64,000 nt of DNA from Oscillospiraceae bacterium (GCA_017415425.1 JAFQGT010000006.1:62001-126000), one strand, 5' to 3'; positions 28,932 through 38,013 are shown, counted from the first letter of the stretch. The notes: a model not told the origin generated them from the sequence alone. Program-made: numbers and translations.

Positions 28932-29527
28932 AGCAGGATCCTCCCCAGATCTCCGCCCCGGAAGCCGCAGGCGTTGGCCTCGTCATAGTCCAGATGCGCC
29001 CGGGTGCGGAAATGTTCACTGACCCGCACAACCACATCGTCAAACACCAGCGGCCGGGCGGTATAGGTCTGCAGGCGCACCACCTGCTTGTCCTGCACAC
29101 CCATTGTCCGGGCATCGGCCGGGGTGATATGGATGTGCCGCTGGGCCACGATAACGCCTTGGGGAAGGATGATCTGTCCCAGCACACCGACAAGGGTTAC
29201 TCCCGGGGAGTTGCTGACACTGCCGGACAGTCGCACAGGGGGATCGATCCCCAACGCCCGGGCATCGGACAGAGAAATTTCCACCTGTGCCTCCTTGCGC
29301 TCCGGACCAAGTACGGCAACATTTTGAAATTCTCCCTTAGGGCCGATCACCGTCAGCCGTTCGTTTGCAAGGAACTGTCCTGGCTGAGACAGTTCCCGCT
29401 TAGGGGTCAGCTTGTGACCGAACAGGGCGTGGGCTTGCGCCTCCGTTACGTGGACGTGGCGGCCGGAGGCCTCCAATTCAATAAATATCCGCTGCAAAAC
29501 CGCTTGGGTCAAAGCATCGTAAGTCAA
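28928..29527 (-). CDS. pduL: Phosphate propanoyl/acetyltransferase PduL (EutD role)
   Basis: 199 residues with two PduL domains: EASGRHVHVTEAQAHALFG (zinc histidines), then IVAQRHIHITPADARTMG and VRVSEHFRTRAHLDYDEANA. It converts acetyl-CoA to acetyl phosphate, recycling CoA inside the shell and feeding acetate kinase for ATP. Start TTG 29527 with AGGAG 7 nt upstream. The N-terminal segment before the first domain is short, so an encapsulation helix is not obvious. Upstream lies the 482-bp repeat-filled gap. Confidence 0.92.
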   Translation of the reverse strand: MTYDALTQAVLQRIFIELEASGRHVHVTEAQAHALFGHKLTPKRELSQPGQFLANERLTVIGPKGEFQNVAVLGPERKEAQVEISLSDARALGIDPPVRLSGSVSNSPGVTLVGVLGQIILPQGVIVAQRHIHITPADARTMGVQDKQVVRLQTYTARPLVFDDVVVRVSEHFRTRAHLDYDEANACGFRGGDLGRILL

Positions 29528-29561
29528 AATACCACTCCTAAAAAAGCCATTTGTGGGATCA

Positions 29562-29710
29562 CCATACTTTCTCACCGGCGAGAAAGTATGCAAAGAGCCG
29601 CCGGGGAACTTTTCGTATGTTCCCCGGACTCCTCCAACGACCAAAGAGGAAAGCACACAAATACAGGAAAAGAATTGGCTTTTCTGTGCTTTCCCCTTTG
29701 GAAACCCCTT
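29562..29710 (+). repeat. 149-bp three-hairpin repeat R1, copy 1
   Basis: Begins CCATACTTTCTC and ends GGAAACCCCTT. Contains three inverted repeats: CATACTTTCTC / GAGAAAGTATG, CCGGGGAAC / GTTCCCCGG and a long one near CCAAAGAGGAAAGCACA / TGTGCTTTCCCCTTTGG. The same 149-bp unit is at 50264 and 58987, all in plus orientation. Here it sits in the eut operon upstream of pduL. Confidence 0.9.
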
Positions 29711-29771
29711 AGAAAGATTTCCGCCTTTTGAGCAGAAACAAGTATGCGGCGGGGGATACCCAAGGGGGCGC

Positions 29772-29900
29772 TATTGGCTCGTGCTCCTGTTGCGGTGTCC
29801 GGCATCTTCCTTGCCGACAGAGCGGCTGCGTCATCTGCCGACCGCTGCCACTTGCTCAGGTCGCTTTCTCTGCCACAGGCAGCGCTCCCCTCGCTCCCCC
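29772..29900 (+). repeat. Dispersed repeat R2, copy A (in the eutT-pduL gap)
   Basis: About 130 bp, roughly three-quarters identical to 31057-31186, with shared blocks CTGTTGCGGTG and GACCGCTGCCACT. Flanks carry a related inverted pair (ACCCAAGGGGG near 29758 and CCCCCTTGGGG near 29897). Read on the minus strand it keeps an open frame with peptide words WQRSAD and TATG also found in the eutE copy. Confidence 0.8.
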
Positions 29901-29989
29901 CTTGGGGCAGTTTCTTTGGGTACGCTCTTGCCGAAACAAGAAAGTACCGCCGCCGGCAGGCAAAACCAGAGGCAATTAACAATCGTCTG

Positions 29990-30015
29990 CGGGCGGGGAA
30001 ACCCCGCCCCTACGT
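29990..30015 (+). repeat. Short GC hairpin at the edge of the repeat array (R3)
   Basis: GGCGGGGAAACCCCGCC hairpin ending in CCCCTACG. The eutT stop codon (TAG on minus, 30010-30012) lies inside its edge, so the last codon of eutT is set by the element. Confidence 0.5.
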
Positions 30016-30681
30016 CTCCTTTTTCAGCTGGATCATAATCAGGTACAGAAAACTGCTGAGGCGGTTGAAGGCTCTGATCAGATCCTCCCGGCCGGAGGGA
30101 AACGCTGTCACCGCAGTAAGTTCTGTTGCCCGGGCAGCGCATCTTGCCTTGTTTACCTGCAGCAGCAAGGGTTTGTCGGTGGGTTCAGGCATAAAGTGGG
30201 GCTGGCCGTAAAAATCCTGAGGGCGATGGCTTCGCTCACGCAAGTCTTTTTCGTCCATACCTCCCAGGGCTTCCTGTTTTACCGGCTCATCCAGCACTTC
30301 GTTCCTCAGAAGGGTGCGGGCATATTTCAGGGCATCCTCCAGCTGTTTGCGGATCTGCCCGGTGGCGTTTGTGCAGCACAGCAAAAGCTCCGCCTCCAGA
30401 GAATCCACCGCTCCCCGGAATCGGATCCGGGGATGGTTTTTTTCTACCAAGATTTCTGCGTTCAGGTGGGTCATATGCTCCGGCTTTTCTTCCATAAAGC
30501 CACCGCCAAGCAGCCTATAGCGTTCCGGCCGGGCCTGCTCCGGGGACAGAATCTCGATCCGCTCCCGGGTGAGAAAATCCCGGGCCTCCCAAGTAAGGGA
30601 ATCTCCCTCTGCCAGATAAAATACCCGCTTGCCCTGCTTGTTTCGCAGGTTATCCCGAACGGCCTGCAGATGATAGAGCAT
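30010..30681 (-). CDS. eutT: Cobalamin adenosyltransferase EutT
   Basis: 223 residues. THLNAEILVEKNHPRIRFRGAVDSLEAE is the EutT-type core, and the C-terminal half is an all-helical adenosyltransferase bundle. It adenosylates cob(I)alamin to give coenzyme B12 for EutBC. The HX11CCX2C metal motif of enterobacterial EutT is not present; the only adjacent cysteines are in LLLCCTNATG. It overlaps eutM by 1 nt and is followed by the repeat array. Confidence 0.85.
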   Translation of the reverse strand: MLYHLQAVRDNLRNKQGKRVFYLAEGDSLTWEARDFLTRERIEILSPEQARPERYRLLGGGFMEEKPEHMTHLNAEILVEKNHPRIRFRGAVDSLEAELLLCCTNATGQIRKQLEDALKYARTLLRNEVLDEPVKQEALGGMDEKDLRERSHRPQDFYGQPHFMPEPTDKPLLLQVNKARCAARATELTAVTAFPSGREDLIRAFNRLSSFLYLIMIQLKKET

Positions 30682-30986
30682 TACTTAACAGCAGGGGGAT
30701 TCTGGCTCAGCCGGCCGTGGGGCAAGATGGCGTCTACTTCGGTGTGGGGGCGGGCGATCACGTGGACAGAGACCAGCTCGCCTACCTTTTCTGCGGCAGC
30801 GGCACCGGCGTCGGTGGCGGCCTTTACCGCACCTACGTCGCCCCGCACCATCACGGTGACAAGGCCACCGCCTACCTGTTCCTTGCCCACCAGCTGCACG
30901 TTGGCGGATTTTACCATCGCATCCGCCGCTTCAATTGCCCCGATCAGGCCTTTGGTTTCGATCATTCCCAGAGAATTTGTGTTCAT
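30681..30986 (-). CDS. eutM: Microcompartment shell protein EutM (BMC domain)
   Basis: 101 residues: a single BMC domain ([62 protein letters not shown]). Hexamers tile the shell facets, with pores for ethanolamine. It overlaps eutE by 4 nt and eutT by 1 nt. Only one single-BMC paralogue is present in this operon; eutK and eutS are absent. Confidence 0.97.
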   Translation of the reverse strand: MNTNSLGMIETKGLIGAIEAADAMVKSANVQLVGKEQVGGGLVTVMVRGDVGAVKAATDAGAAAAEKVGELVSVHVIARPHTEVDAILPHGRLSQNPPAVK

Positions 30987-32521
30987 TGTGATACTCCTTT
31001 ATTCAGTCGTTCCAAAATTTTTGCGGTGACCAGTTCTACCATTTTGTCATCTGTATAGTTGGCTTGCTCCCCTGTTGCGGTGCCCTGCATCTGCCTTCGT
31101 CGACAGTGCTCCTCGGCATCTGCAGACCGCTGCCACTCACTCGAGTCGCTGTATCCGCCCCCGGCGGCGCTCCTCTCGTTCCCCCAGGCTACCCGGCGGA
31201 TGTTGATCAGATCCAGAGGGGAAATGTTATTGGAGGAGGAGCTGCCGCCCACAGCGCCGCAGCCCAGAGTCAACGCCGGGAACAAACCGGTGGTGGCGCC
31301 GATGCCTCCCAAAGCCGCCGGGGTATTTACCAGGAACCGGGACACCGGGATCTGCAGGGCAAATTTTTCCACCACCGCCTCATCACTGGCGTGAATGGCA
31401 AAGGTGTGGCCGCTGCCCTCGTGGGTCAGCACCTCGATGGCCTTTCGCAGCACCGCATCCTCGCTTTCCATTACGAAAAATGCCAGCACCGGGCAGAGCT
31501 TTTCCATAGAGTAGGGGCGGGTAGGACCTGCCTCCTGTTCCCGGGCTACCAGCACTTTTGTGCCCCGGGGTACGGAAAAACCGGCCTTTTCTGCCAGCAG
31601 GCAGGCGGAGCGGCCCACAATGTCCGGGTTCAGTGTGCCGTTGGGCTTAAACAGAAGCTTGGCCAGCTTTCCGGCCTGCTCCGTGTCCATAAAATAGAAA
31701 CCCAGATCCCCACCGATCTGCCGTACCGCATCCTCCTGAGACCGCTCTACGATGATGCTTTGTTCCGAGGCGCAGACTGTGCCGAAGTCAAAGGTCTTGG
31801 ATCGGAGAATATGACCCAATGCGGTCCGGATATCGGCGCTGTGGTGGATATAGGCCGGGCCGTTGCCCGCGCCCACACCGATGGCGGGCTTACCGGAGGA
31901 ATAGGCTGCTTTTACCATTGCCGGTCCGCCGGTGGCCAGGATCAGCCGCACCTGCTCCGCGCCCATCAGCTCCCGGCAGCCGTCCAGACTGGGGATGGTG
32001 AGGCATCCTACACTGCCTGCGGGCGCGCCTGCAGATTCCGCCGCTTTTTGTACGATCTCTGCCGCCCGCAATGTGCAGGCCAGCGCCTTAGGATGGGGGG
32101 AGAATACAATGGGATTGCCTGCTTTCAAGGCAATCATAGCTTTGTAGCACACCGTGGAGGTGGGGTTAGTACTGGGGACGATGGCAGCGATCAGACCAAT
32201 GGGGACACCTACCTCCCATAGCTTTTCCCGGGGATGACGATTCAATACTCCCACGGTCTTCATATCCTGTACAGCCTTCAGCACAGTCCGGGAGGCAAAT
32301 TCGTTTTTTGTGATCTTATCTTCTACATTGCCGAAGCCGGTCTCCCGCACTGCCAGCTGCGCCAACTCCGCCGCAGCGGCGGAAAAATCCCGGGCAATGG
32401 CGGCAACGATGGCATCCAGCTGACTTTGGGAAAAGGTCAAGAGCTGCTTTGCCGCTTCGCCGCCTCGACGGGCCAGATCCCGGGCCTGTTGCCGGGCTTG
32501 TAGATCCTTATCCAGTTCCAT
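30983..32521 (-). CDS. eutE: Acetaldehyde dehydrogenase (acetylating) EutE with an in-frame repeat insert near the C-terminus
   Basis: 512 residues, an aldehyde dehydrogenase with a CoA-acylating site ([11 protein letters not shown], catalytic Cys) and cofactor region (GAGNGPAYI). It oxidises acetaldehyde to acetyl-CoA with NAD. Enterobacterial EutE is about 467. The extra length matches a segment of about 45 residues between RRVAWG and [13 protein letters not shown], encoded by repeat R2 copy B (31057-31186), which reads through in frame. The catalytic core is intact; the insert changes only the tail. Whether the enzyme still folds and packs is unknown. Confidence 0.9.
   Translation of the reverse strand: MELDKDLQARQQARDLARRGGEAAKQLLTFSQSQLDAIVAAIARDFSAAAAELAQLAVRETGFGNVEDKITKNEFASRTVLKAVQDMKTVGVLNRHPREKLWEVGVPIGLIAAIVPSTNPTSTVCYKAMIALKAGNPIVFSPHPKALACTLRAAEIVQKAAESAGAPAGSVGCLTIPSLDGCRELMGAEQVRLILATGGPAMVKAAYSSGKPAIGVGAGNGPAYIHHSADIRTALGHILRSKTFDFGTVCASEQSIIVERSQEDAVRQIGGDLGFYFMDTEQAGKLAKLLFKPNGTLNPDIVGRSACLLAEKAGFSVPRGTKVLVAREQEAGPTRPYSMEKLCPVLAFFVMESEDAVLRKAIEVLTHEGSGHTFAIHASDEAVVEKFALQIPVSRFLVNTPAALGGIGATTGLFPALTLGCGAVGGSSSSNNISPLDLINIRRVAWGNERSAAGGGYSDSSEWQRSADAEEHCRRRQMQGTATGEQANYTDDKMVELVTAKILERLNKGVSQ
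31057..31186 (-). repeat. Dispersed repeat R2, copy B, inside eutE
   Basis: Nearly three-quarters identical to the intergenic copy at 29772-29900 and translated in the eutE frame. Peptide words shared by both copies are SAAG/SAAC, WQRSAD and TATG. Copy A and copy B have the same strand relation to the operon. Confidence 0.8.
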
Positions 32522-32539
32522 AGGTTTCCTCCTTGGAGA

Positions 32540-33163
32540 TTATTGGGGATTACCGGCAACCTTTGCCACGGCGTTTGCAAAGGCCGCGCAGGCGGCGGTG
32601 CAGGCGCTTTGGGTGCCGGTGAGCAGTCCACCGCCGAAATTGGTGGGGCTGGGAGGTTCATATAGTTTACATAACTTTACATCTGCGGCTTTCAGCGCCG
32701 CGTCCATAGCGAATATACTCTCCAGAGGCGGGGCGATGAGATAGGCAATGGCGCTGCCTTCGGGCACGCCGGCTTCTGCTGCCAGAAAACTGCCGCAGCT
32801 GCTGATAGTGTGGGCAAGGTAGGGCACATCTGCCGCTGTTTCAAACCCCACCAGCTGCAGCTGGGACAGGGCGGCATCCATACCGCTGCGGACCGCTCCC
32901 GGGGTGGCGGCTGCCAAGATCCCCAGAACCTCCCCGGCATAGGGAGTGGAGGCATTGGCTGCGCCGGCGTAAAAGCTGCGGCCGAAGGCCACCTTTACAT
33001 CCGCTGCCTTGGTGGCGGCATCCAGTGCAATATAAGTGGCGTCGTCGCAGTCGGTGGTGATCAGCCCCAGACAGGGCAGACCCTCCGGTGCGCCCAAGGC
33101 TTTGCAAAGTTCCGCTGATGCGCTGGAAAGATACTGCACCGCCAGTACATTTACTGGGATCAT
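32540..33163 (-). CDS. eutL: Microcompartment shell protein EutL (tandem BMC)
   Basis: 207 residues, two BMC-like repeats: DDATYIALDAATKAADVKVAFGRSFYAG in the first and ESIFAMDAALKAADVKLCKLYEPPSPTNFGGG in the second. EutL trimers form gated pores in the shell. The ATG overlaps the eutC stop by 4 nt. Confidence 0.95.
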   Translation of the reverse strand: MIPVNVLAVQYLSSASAELCKALGAPEGLPCLGLITTDCDDATYIALDAATKAADVKVAFGRSFYAGAANASTPYAGEVLGILAAATPGAVRSGMDAALSQLQLVGFETAADVPYLAHTISSCGSFLAAEAGVPEGSAIAYLIAPPLESIFAMDAALKAADVKLCKLYEPPSPTNFGGGLLTGTQSACTAACAAFANAVAKVAGNPQ

Positions 33164-34083
33164 ACTGCGCCCTCCCGTTGCAGCGCCACACCGGAGGCCT
33201 TCTTTTGCAAGATCGTGCCAATCAGCTCCGCCACGAATGCCCCCGCCTCCACCGCCGGCGTACCTTGCGGATGGATGTTACTGACCACAGTCCGGGAGGA
33301 TTCGGACACCCCTGTGTGGGGTTTGTAGGTGATATAGGCGGACATACTTTTGTCGGTGACAAGACCCGGCCGTTCTCCCACCAGCACGCAGACCACCTCG
33401 CAGCCGGTCACATCTCCCACCGCGTCTCCCGCGCCCACCCGACAGTAGCGGACGAACAGGGTCTGACCCAGAGAAATGCCTTGCAATTGCAGGCCGTCCC
33501 GGATCGCCCCGGCGCAGTCCATAGCGTTGTGGATGCAGGCGGCGGAGGACAGACCGTCGCCGATCACCAGCTGCACCTTTGGGGGAGCAGGTACGGCGGC
33601 GCGGATCTTATTTTGATTCTCTTCATCGAAGCAGCGTCCCAGATCTGGACGGGTCAGGTATTCCTCTTTGTCCTTACACCGGGTCTGCAGGGGGACAAGC
33701 CCGTTCTTTTGGGCAAAGTCCTCCGGCACTTGAGAGAACACCGCGTCCTGGGCTGCCGCGTGGTCTGCCCGGAAGCGGAGCATCGTCAGAGTTTTGTATC
33801 GAGGACCTGCCCGCCCGGAGCCCAGACGGGCGGGGGTCTTGGCCTTCAGCTTGGCAAAGGCCTCTTTGTTGGCAGGGTCATCGGTCAGATACAGCTTTCG
33901 CAGATCCAGCTGGGTCACATCCTCCACAAAATCCCCGTCCTTATGGTGAAAATCCTCTGCTTTCGGACCGGGATCCGCAGGCTTGTAGTCGCTGGCTTTT
34001 ACCGTTGGCTCCGGTTTTGTGGCCGGGGCATCCAGACTTTGAATGATCTCCGCAACCAGTGCGGACAGCTCCTGTTTATTCAT
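33160..34083 (-). CDS. eutC: Ethanolamine ammonia-lyase small subunit EutC
   Basis: 307 residues. An N-terminal amphipathic helix (NKQELSALVAEIIQSLDA) and a flexible linker to about 45 look like an encapsulation sequence, followed by the EutC core (ARLGSGRAGPRYKTLTMLRFRADHAAAQDAV, VIGDGLSSAA, FVRYCRVGAGDAVGDVTGCEVVCVLVGERPGL). With EutB it deaminates ethanolamine to acetaldehyde and ammonia using coenzyme B12. Confidence 0.96.
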   Translation of the reverse strand: MNKQELSALVAEIIQSLDAPATKPEPTVKASDYKPADPGPKAEDFHHKDGDFVEDVTQLDLRKLYLTDDPANKEAFAKLKAKTPARLGSGRAGPRYKTLTMLRFRADHAAAQDAVFSQVPEDFAQKNGLVPLQTRCKDKEEYLTRPDLGRCFDEENQNKIRAAVPAPPKVQLVIGDGLSSAACIHNAMDCAGAIRDGLQLQGISLGQTLFVRYCRVGAGDAVGDVTGCEVVCVLVGERPGLVTDKSMSAYITYKPHTGVSESSRTVVSNIHPQGTPAVEAGAFVAELIGTILQKKASGVALQREGAV

Positions 34084-34095
34084 ACGATCCCCTCC

Positions 34096-35460
34096 TTAAA
34101 ATAGCAAGCTGGAACCGTCGCCGGCTTTTTTCGTCAGCTTTCCGTTTTCCGTAAAGCCCATTTTCTCCAGCCAGGCGGCAAATTCCGGGATGGCGGTCTT
34201 GCCGGTGACCTCCCGCAGGGTGGCGGTCTCCCGGAAACCGGTGGTCTGGTAATTGAGCATAATGTCATCGCCGTGAGGGATACCCATAAAGTAGTTGCAC
34301 CCGGCGACAGTCAAAAGGGTGGCTAGGTTTTCAATATCGTTTTGATCGGCCTTCATATGGTTGGTGTAGCAGCAGTCGCAGCCCATACTGATGCCGGTGA
34401 GCTTGCCCATAAAGTGATCCTCCAGACCTGCCCGGGTCACCTGCCGGGCATCGTACAGATACTCCGGCCCGATAAAGCCCACCACCGTGTTCACAAGGAA
34501 GGGAGAAAAGTGCTTGGCAAAGCCATAGCACCGGGCCTCCATCGTCACCTGGTCAGTGCCGTGGTGGGCGTTGGAGGACAGCTCCGAACCCTGCCCGGTC
34601 TCAAAATACAGTACATTGGGTCCTTCCGCCGTGCCCCGGTGCAGCAGAAGATCCTTGGCTTCTGCCACGGTGGCGGCGTCAAAGCCGAATGCTTCGTTGC
34701 CTTTTTGGCTGCCGGCGATGGATTGGAAGATCAGATCTGCCGGCGCGCCCTGCTCCACAGCCTTCATCTGGGCGGTAATGTGAGCCAGAACGCAGATCTG
34801 GGTGGGGATGCGCCAATGCTCCTTGATTTCCTGGAATCGCCGAAGCACTTTGCCCACCTGCTCCGGGGAGTCGGTGACGGGATTCAGACCGATCACCGCG
34901 TCGCCTGCGCCAAAGGATAGACCCTCCAGAACCGAAGCGGTGATGCCCTCGGGGTCATCGGTGGTATGGTTGGGCTGCAGCCGGCAGGAAAGGGTTCCCG
35001 GCAGGCCGATGGTGGTGTTGCAGTGGGCGGTGATGGTGATTTTCTGGGCGGCGTAAATCAGGTCCAGATTACTCATCAGCTTGCACACCGCCGCCACCAT
35101 CTCCGAGGTCAGACCCCGGCTGGCCTTCCGGATGTCGTCACCGGTGGTGGTCTCCGAGAGGATCCATTCTCTCAATTCCGCTACGGTCCAATTTTTGATC
35201 TTTTCATAGGCGGGGGTGTTTACATCGTCCTGAATGATCCGGGTGACTTCATCCTCCTCATAGGGCACTGCCGGATGCTCCCGCAGATCCTGCAGGGTTA
35301 GTGCCGACAGCACCACCTTGGCAGCAACCCGCTCCCGGGCGTTTTCCGCGGCAAGGCCCGCCAGCTTGTCGCCGGTCTTTTCCTCGTTGGCCTTGGCAAG
35401 GACTTCTTTGATGTCCTTGAATGTGTAGGTTTTTCCCAACAGGGTCGTTTTTAATTTCAT
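34096..35460 (-). CDS. eutB: Ethanolamine ammonia-lyase large subunit EutB
   Basis: 454 residues, normal length. Core blocks include RIPTQICVLAHITAQMKAVEQGAP, LYFETGQGSELSSNAHHGTDQ and ISMGCDCCYTNHMKADQND. The TIM barrel holds the B12 cofactor with EutC. It sits 12 nt upstream of eutC and 10 nt downstream of eutA. Central catalytic gene of the operon. Confidence 0.98.
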   Translation of the reverse strand: MKLKTTLLGKTYTFKDIKEVLAKANEEKTGDKLAGLAAENARERVAAKVVLSALTLQDLREHPAVPYEEDEVTRIIQDDVNTPAYEKIKNWTVAELREWILSETTTGDDIRKASRGLTSEMVAAVCKLMSNLDLIYAAQKITITAHCNTTIGLPGTLSCRLQPNHTTDDPEGITASVLEGLSFGAGDAVIGLNPVTDSPEQVGKVLRRFQEIKEHWRIPTQICVLAHITAQMKAVEQGAPADLIFQSIAGSQKGNEAFGFDAATVAEAKDLLLHRGTAEGPNVLYFETGQGSELSSNAHHGTDQVTMEARCYGFAKHFSPFLVNTVVGFIGPEYLYDARQVTRAGLEDHFMGKLTGISMGCDCCYTNHMKADQNDIENLATLLTVAGCNYFMGIPHGDDIMLNYQTTGFRETATLREVTGKTAIPEFAAWLEKMGFTENGKLTKKAGDGSSLLF

Positions 35461-35470
35461 AAAATCCCTC

Positions 35471-36832
35471 TCAATGTGAAAGAATCAATGTTTTCACCAC
35501 CACCGGCAGGGCAGGGCCCACCGGAGCGCCGATGTCTAGATAACTGCCTTCTTCCAGCCATACCCGGTCGATGCACAGAATCGGCTTTCCAGGTAGCAGA
35601 AGCGCCAGCGCCTGCCCCAGGGCCTTGGCCATATCCTGCTGCACACACAGGTACAGGGGGCGGGGAGTTTCGCTTCCGGCAATGCGCTCTGCAAGGCGGC
35701 GTACCCGGCTGTGATCCGGGGCGGAAAAACCCGGAAATGCCAGCACCCGATCTTCCTCCGTCAAGACACAGCGAATCTTTTCGGAAAGATTCGGATCTTC
35801 CTGCTCCTCTTGGGAAAATACCGTCACCGGCAGGTTCTGCATCGGCAGAGAAACCTCCCGTAGATACACCGTACTGCCGGAAAGTGTCACACTGTGGCAG
35901 CCTGCGCCGATCACCGTGGCACGAATGGCCTCCTCCGGAAGGAAGGTCTTTCCCCCGAACAGGGGGCTGGTTCGGATGGCTTGTCCCAGCTCCGGGCCGA
36001 TATCCCCAAAGGCGTTGGGAGGGAAGTCTTTTTCTATGCAGCAGGTTACACCCCCGGAAAAGGAGATGGTCAGCGGCTGTTTTGGAATCTGCCAGGGGGT
36101 CTGCACCTCTCCGGTTTCCAGCAGGCGCAGTAGCCCCGTTTCCGGAGCAAGACCGGCTGCTTGTGCCAGCGTTTGGGTCAAAAGCGCCGTCAATGCGGCG
36201 ATCTGCGGATGGGTGGGAATTTGTCCTGTGGGGATGTCTGTCAATTCTCTTAACACCGGAGACAGGTAAGTGACCACACCCTCCGGTGACCGCTTCAGCA
36301 GTCGGCCGCCCACATTGAAGCAGCCGGTGCGGATAATGTGACCATCCTCGATCAAACACAGGTTGGTAGTTCCGCCGCCGATGTCCATATGCAAAACCCG
36401 CTCCCCGGTGGTGCTGCTGTAGTCGGTAGCGCCTGCGCCCCGGGCGGCCAAAATGCTCTCCAGATCCGGGCCGGCGGTGGCCACCACAAAATTTCCCGCA
36501 AAGGAAGACAGGCTTTTCAGCACAGCCGCGGCATTTTCTTTCCGGCTGGTCTCTCCGGTGATGATGATGGCGCCGGTATCCACCTGCTCAGGGGTGATGC
36601 CTGCTGCCCGGTAGTCCTCTGCCACCAGCTCTTTCAGCTTGTTCGCATCCACTAGCTGCTCATTCAGCAGCGGGGTAAAGCGCACCGGGCCCCGGTAGAT
36701 CACCTGCCGGTCTGTGATGGAAAGCTCCGGCACGGAAAAGGCAGAGGCTTTATTTTCCGTCCGTAACCGGGAAAGGATCATCTGGCTGGTGGTGGTACCT
36801 ACATCCAGCCCCACGCTCAAAAGCTCAGCCAC
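35471..36832 (-). CDS. eutA: Ethanolamine ammonia-lyase reactivating factor EutA
   Basis: 453 residues, actin/HSP70-like ATPase fold: LSVGLDVGTTTSQMILS at the start, MDIGGGTTNLCLIEDGH in the second phosphate loop, ISFSGGV further on. It exchanges damaged cobalamin in EutBC at the cost of ATP. GTG start at 36832, overlapping eutG by 8 nt. Confidence 0.96.
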   Translation of the reverse strand: MAELLSVGLDVGTTTSQMILSRLRTENKASAFSVPELSITDRQVIYRGPVRFTPLLNEQLVDANKLKELVAEDYRAAGITPEQVDTGAIIITGETSRKENAAAVLKSLSSFAGNFVVATAGPDLESILAARGAGATDYSSTTGERVLHMDIGGGTTNLCLIEDGHIIRTGCFNVGGRLLKRSPEGVVTYLSPVLRELTDIPTGQIPTHPQIAALTALLTQTLAQAAGLAPETGLLRLLETGEVQTPWQIPKQPLTISFSGGVTCCIEKDFPPNAFGDIGPELGQAIRTSPLFGGKTFLPEEAIRATVIGAGCHSVTLSGSTVYLREVSLPMQNLPVTVFSQEEQEDPNLSEKIRCVLTEEDRVLAFPGFSAPDHSRVRRLAERIAGSETPRPLYLCVQQDMAKALGQALALLLPGKPILCIDRVWLEEGSYLDIGAPVGPALPVVVKTLILSH

Positions 36833-37913
36833 GGCCGGTCACCGCCTCCAATACCTCCAGCACCATCCGTTCTGTGACCGGCACCGGGTTGCTGGCGCAG
36901 CAAGGGTCGGAGAGTACGGCCTCACAGATCTTTTGCCGCTGCTGACGCGAAAGATTGCAGTCCGCGCCTGCCTCCTGCAATGTGCCGGGCATACCCAGTT
37001 CTTTGCGGAGCTTGATCAGACCGTTTCGCAGATTCCGAACCGCCAGCAGTTCCGCAGCGCTGCCCAGACCTACCCCCTGGGACAGGGCGGCGTATCTGTG
37101 GTTCGCGGCGCGATTGGCATCCATCACCGCCGGAAGAAGAATGGCGTTGAGCCGTCCGTGGGGTAGGTGCAGCTGCGCTCCCAGCACGTGGGACATACTG
37201 TGGCACAGACCCAACCCCGCTTGGGAAAAGGCCATACCCGCCATCGTGGCGGCAATATGAATCCGCTGCCGCACCCGGGTATCGCCCCGGAAGGAGGCCG
37301 GAAGCGCGGTAAAGGCAGCGGCAAAGGCATCCCGGGCAAGGGCATCGGTGATGGCCCCTGCGCCCTGCGCCACAAAGCTTTCCACCGCGTGGGTCAGAAT
37401 ATCAAAACCCGTATCGGCGATCAGCGACGGAGGGAGGGAGTCCAGCAAGTTTCCGTCCAAAATGGCCACATCCGGCAAAATGGCATCGTCCACCAAGGGG
37501 TGCTTGACACCGTTGTGGGTGAGGATTGCGAAGTCTGTGACCTCTGAGCCGGAACCGGAGGTGGTGGGGATGGCCACCAGCCGGGGCTTCTGCCCGGAAA
37601 AGTAGACCATTGCCTTGGCGCAGTCTATGGCGCTGCCGCCCCCCAGGGCGATCACCGTGTCCGGCTGGATCTGCTGAACCAGCGCTGTACCCCGGGCAGC
37701 CAGTTCCACAGAGGGGTCCGGGGAGATGTCATAAAAGCAGGTCGTTTGCTCTGCCCCGGCTGCCCGGATCACGTTTGTGGGAATATCGGTTTTTTCAAAA
37801 TAAGGATCTGCAACGATCAAAAGATTTCGGATTTTCAATTCGCCCAGCTTCCAGATGGCGCCGGTGCCGGAGATAATCCGGGTCTTGCAGGAGAAGTATT
37901 CCAAAATATCCAC
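36825..37913 (-). CDS. eutG: Iron-containing alcohol dehydrogenase EutG
   Basis: 362 residues of the iron alcohol dehydrogenase family: ALGGGSAIDCAKA (NAD loop), IPTTSGSGSEVTDFAI, and the metal-binding histidines in FDILTHAVESFV and CHSMSHVLGAQLHLPHGRL. It reduces acetaldehyde to ethanol, regenerating NAD inside the compartment. First gene of the eut operon; GTG start with AAAGGCGG. No clear promoter or regulator binding site is visible in the 134-nt gap to divergent lspA. Confidence 0.9.
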   Translation of the reverse strand: MDILEYFSCKTRIISGTGAIWKLGELKIRNLLIVADPYFEKTDIPTNVIRAAGAEQTTCFYDISPDPSVELAARGTALVQQIQPDTVIALGGGSAIDCAKAMVYFSGQKPRLVAIPTTSGSGSEVTDFAILTHNGVKHPLVDDAILPDVAILDGNLLDSLPPSLIADTGFDILTHAVESFVAQGAGAITDALARDAFAAAFTALPASFRGDTRVRQRIHIAATMAGMAFSQAGLGLCHSMSHVLGAQLHLPHGRLNAILLPAVMDANRAANHRYAALSQGVGLGSAAELLAVRNLRNGLIKLRKELGMPGTLQEAGADCNLSRQQRQKICEAVLSDPCCASNPVPVTERMVLEVLEAVTGRG

Positions 37914-37984
37914 CGCCTTTTGTTGAAAGTATTTCCAAACAGCAGAAAATTATGTATGCAGATTTGCCGGCAGGGGGCGGTCCG

Positions 37985-38013
37985 TTGACTTTGACTTAGA
38001 AAAATGATAAACT
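37985..38013 (+). promoter_or_regulatory. Promoter of lspA
   Basis: TTGACT, 17-nt spacer, TAAACT, in the eutG-lspA divergent gap; TTGACT occurs twice in tandem. Confidence 0.7.

Noticed and set aside
29562..29710. R1 as an insertion sequence
   Set aside because: Only 149 bp, no transposase, no target-site duplication visible. A MITE is still possible, but the sequence does not prove it.
29572..29982. 136-codon minus frame in the eutT-pduL gap
   Set aside because: Made entirely of repeats R1 and R2; no ribosome site. It is useful only to show that R2 keeps an open frame.
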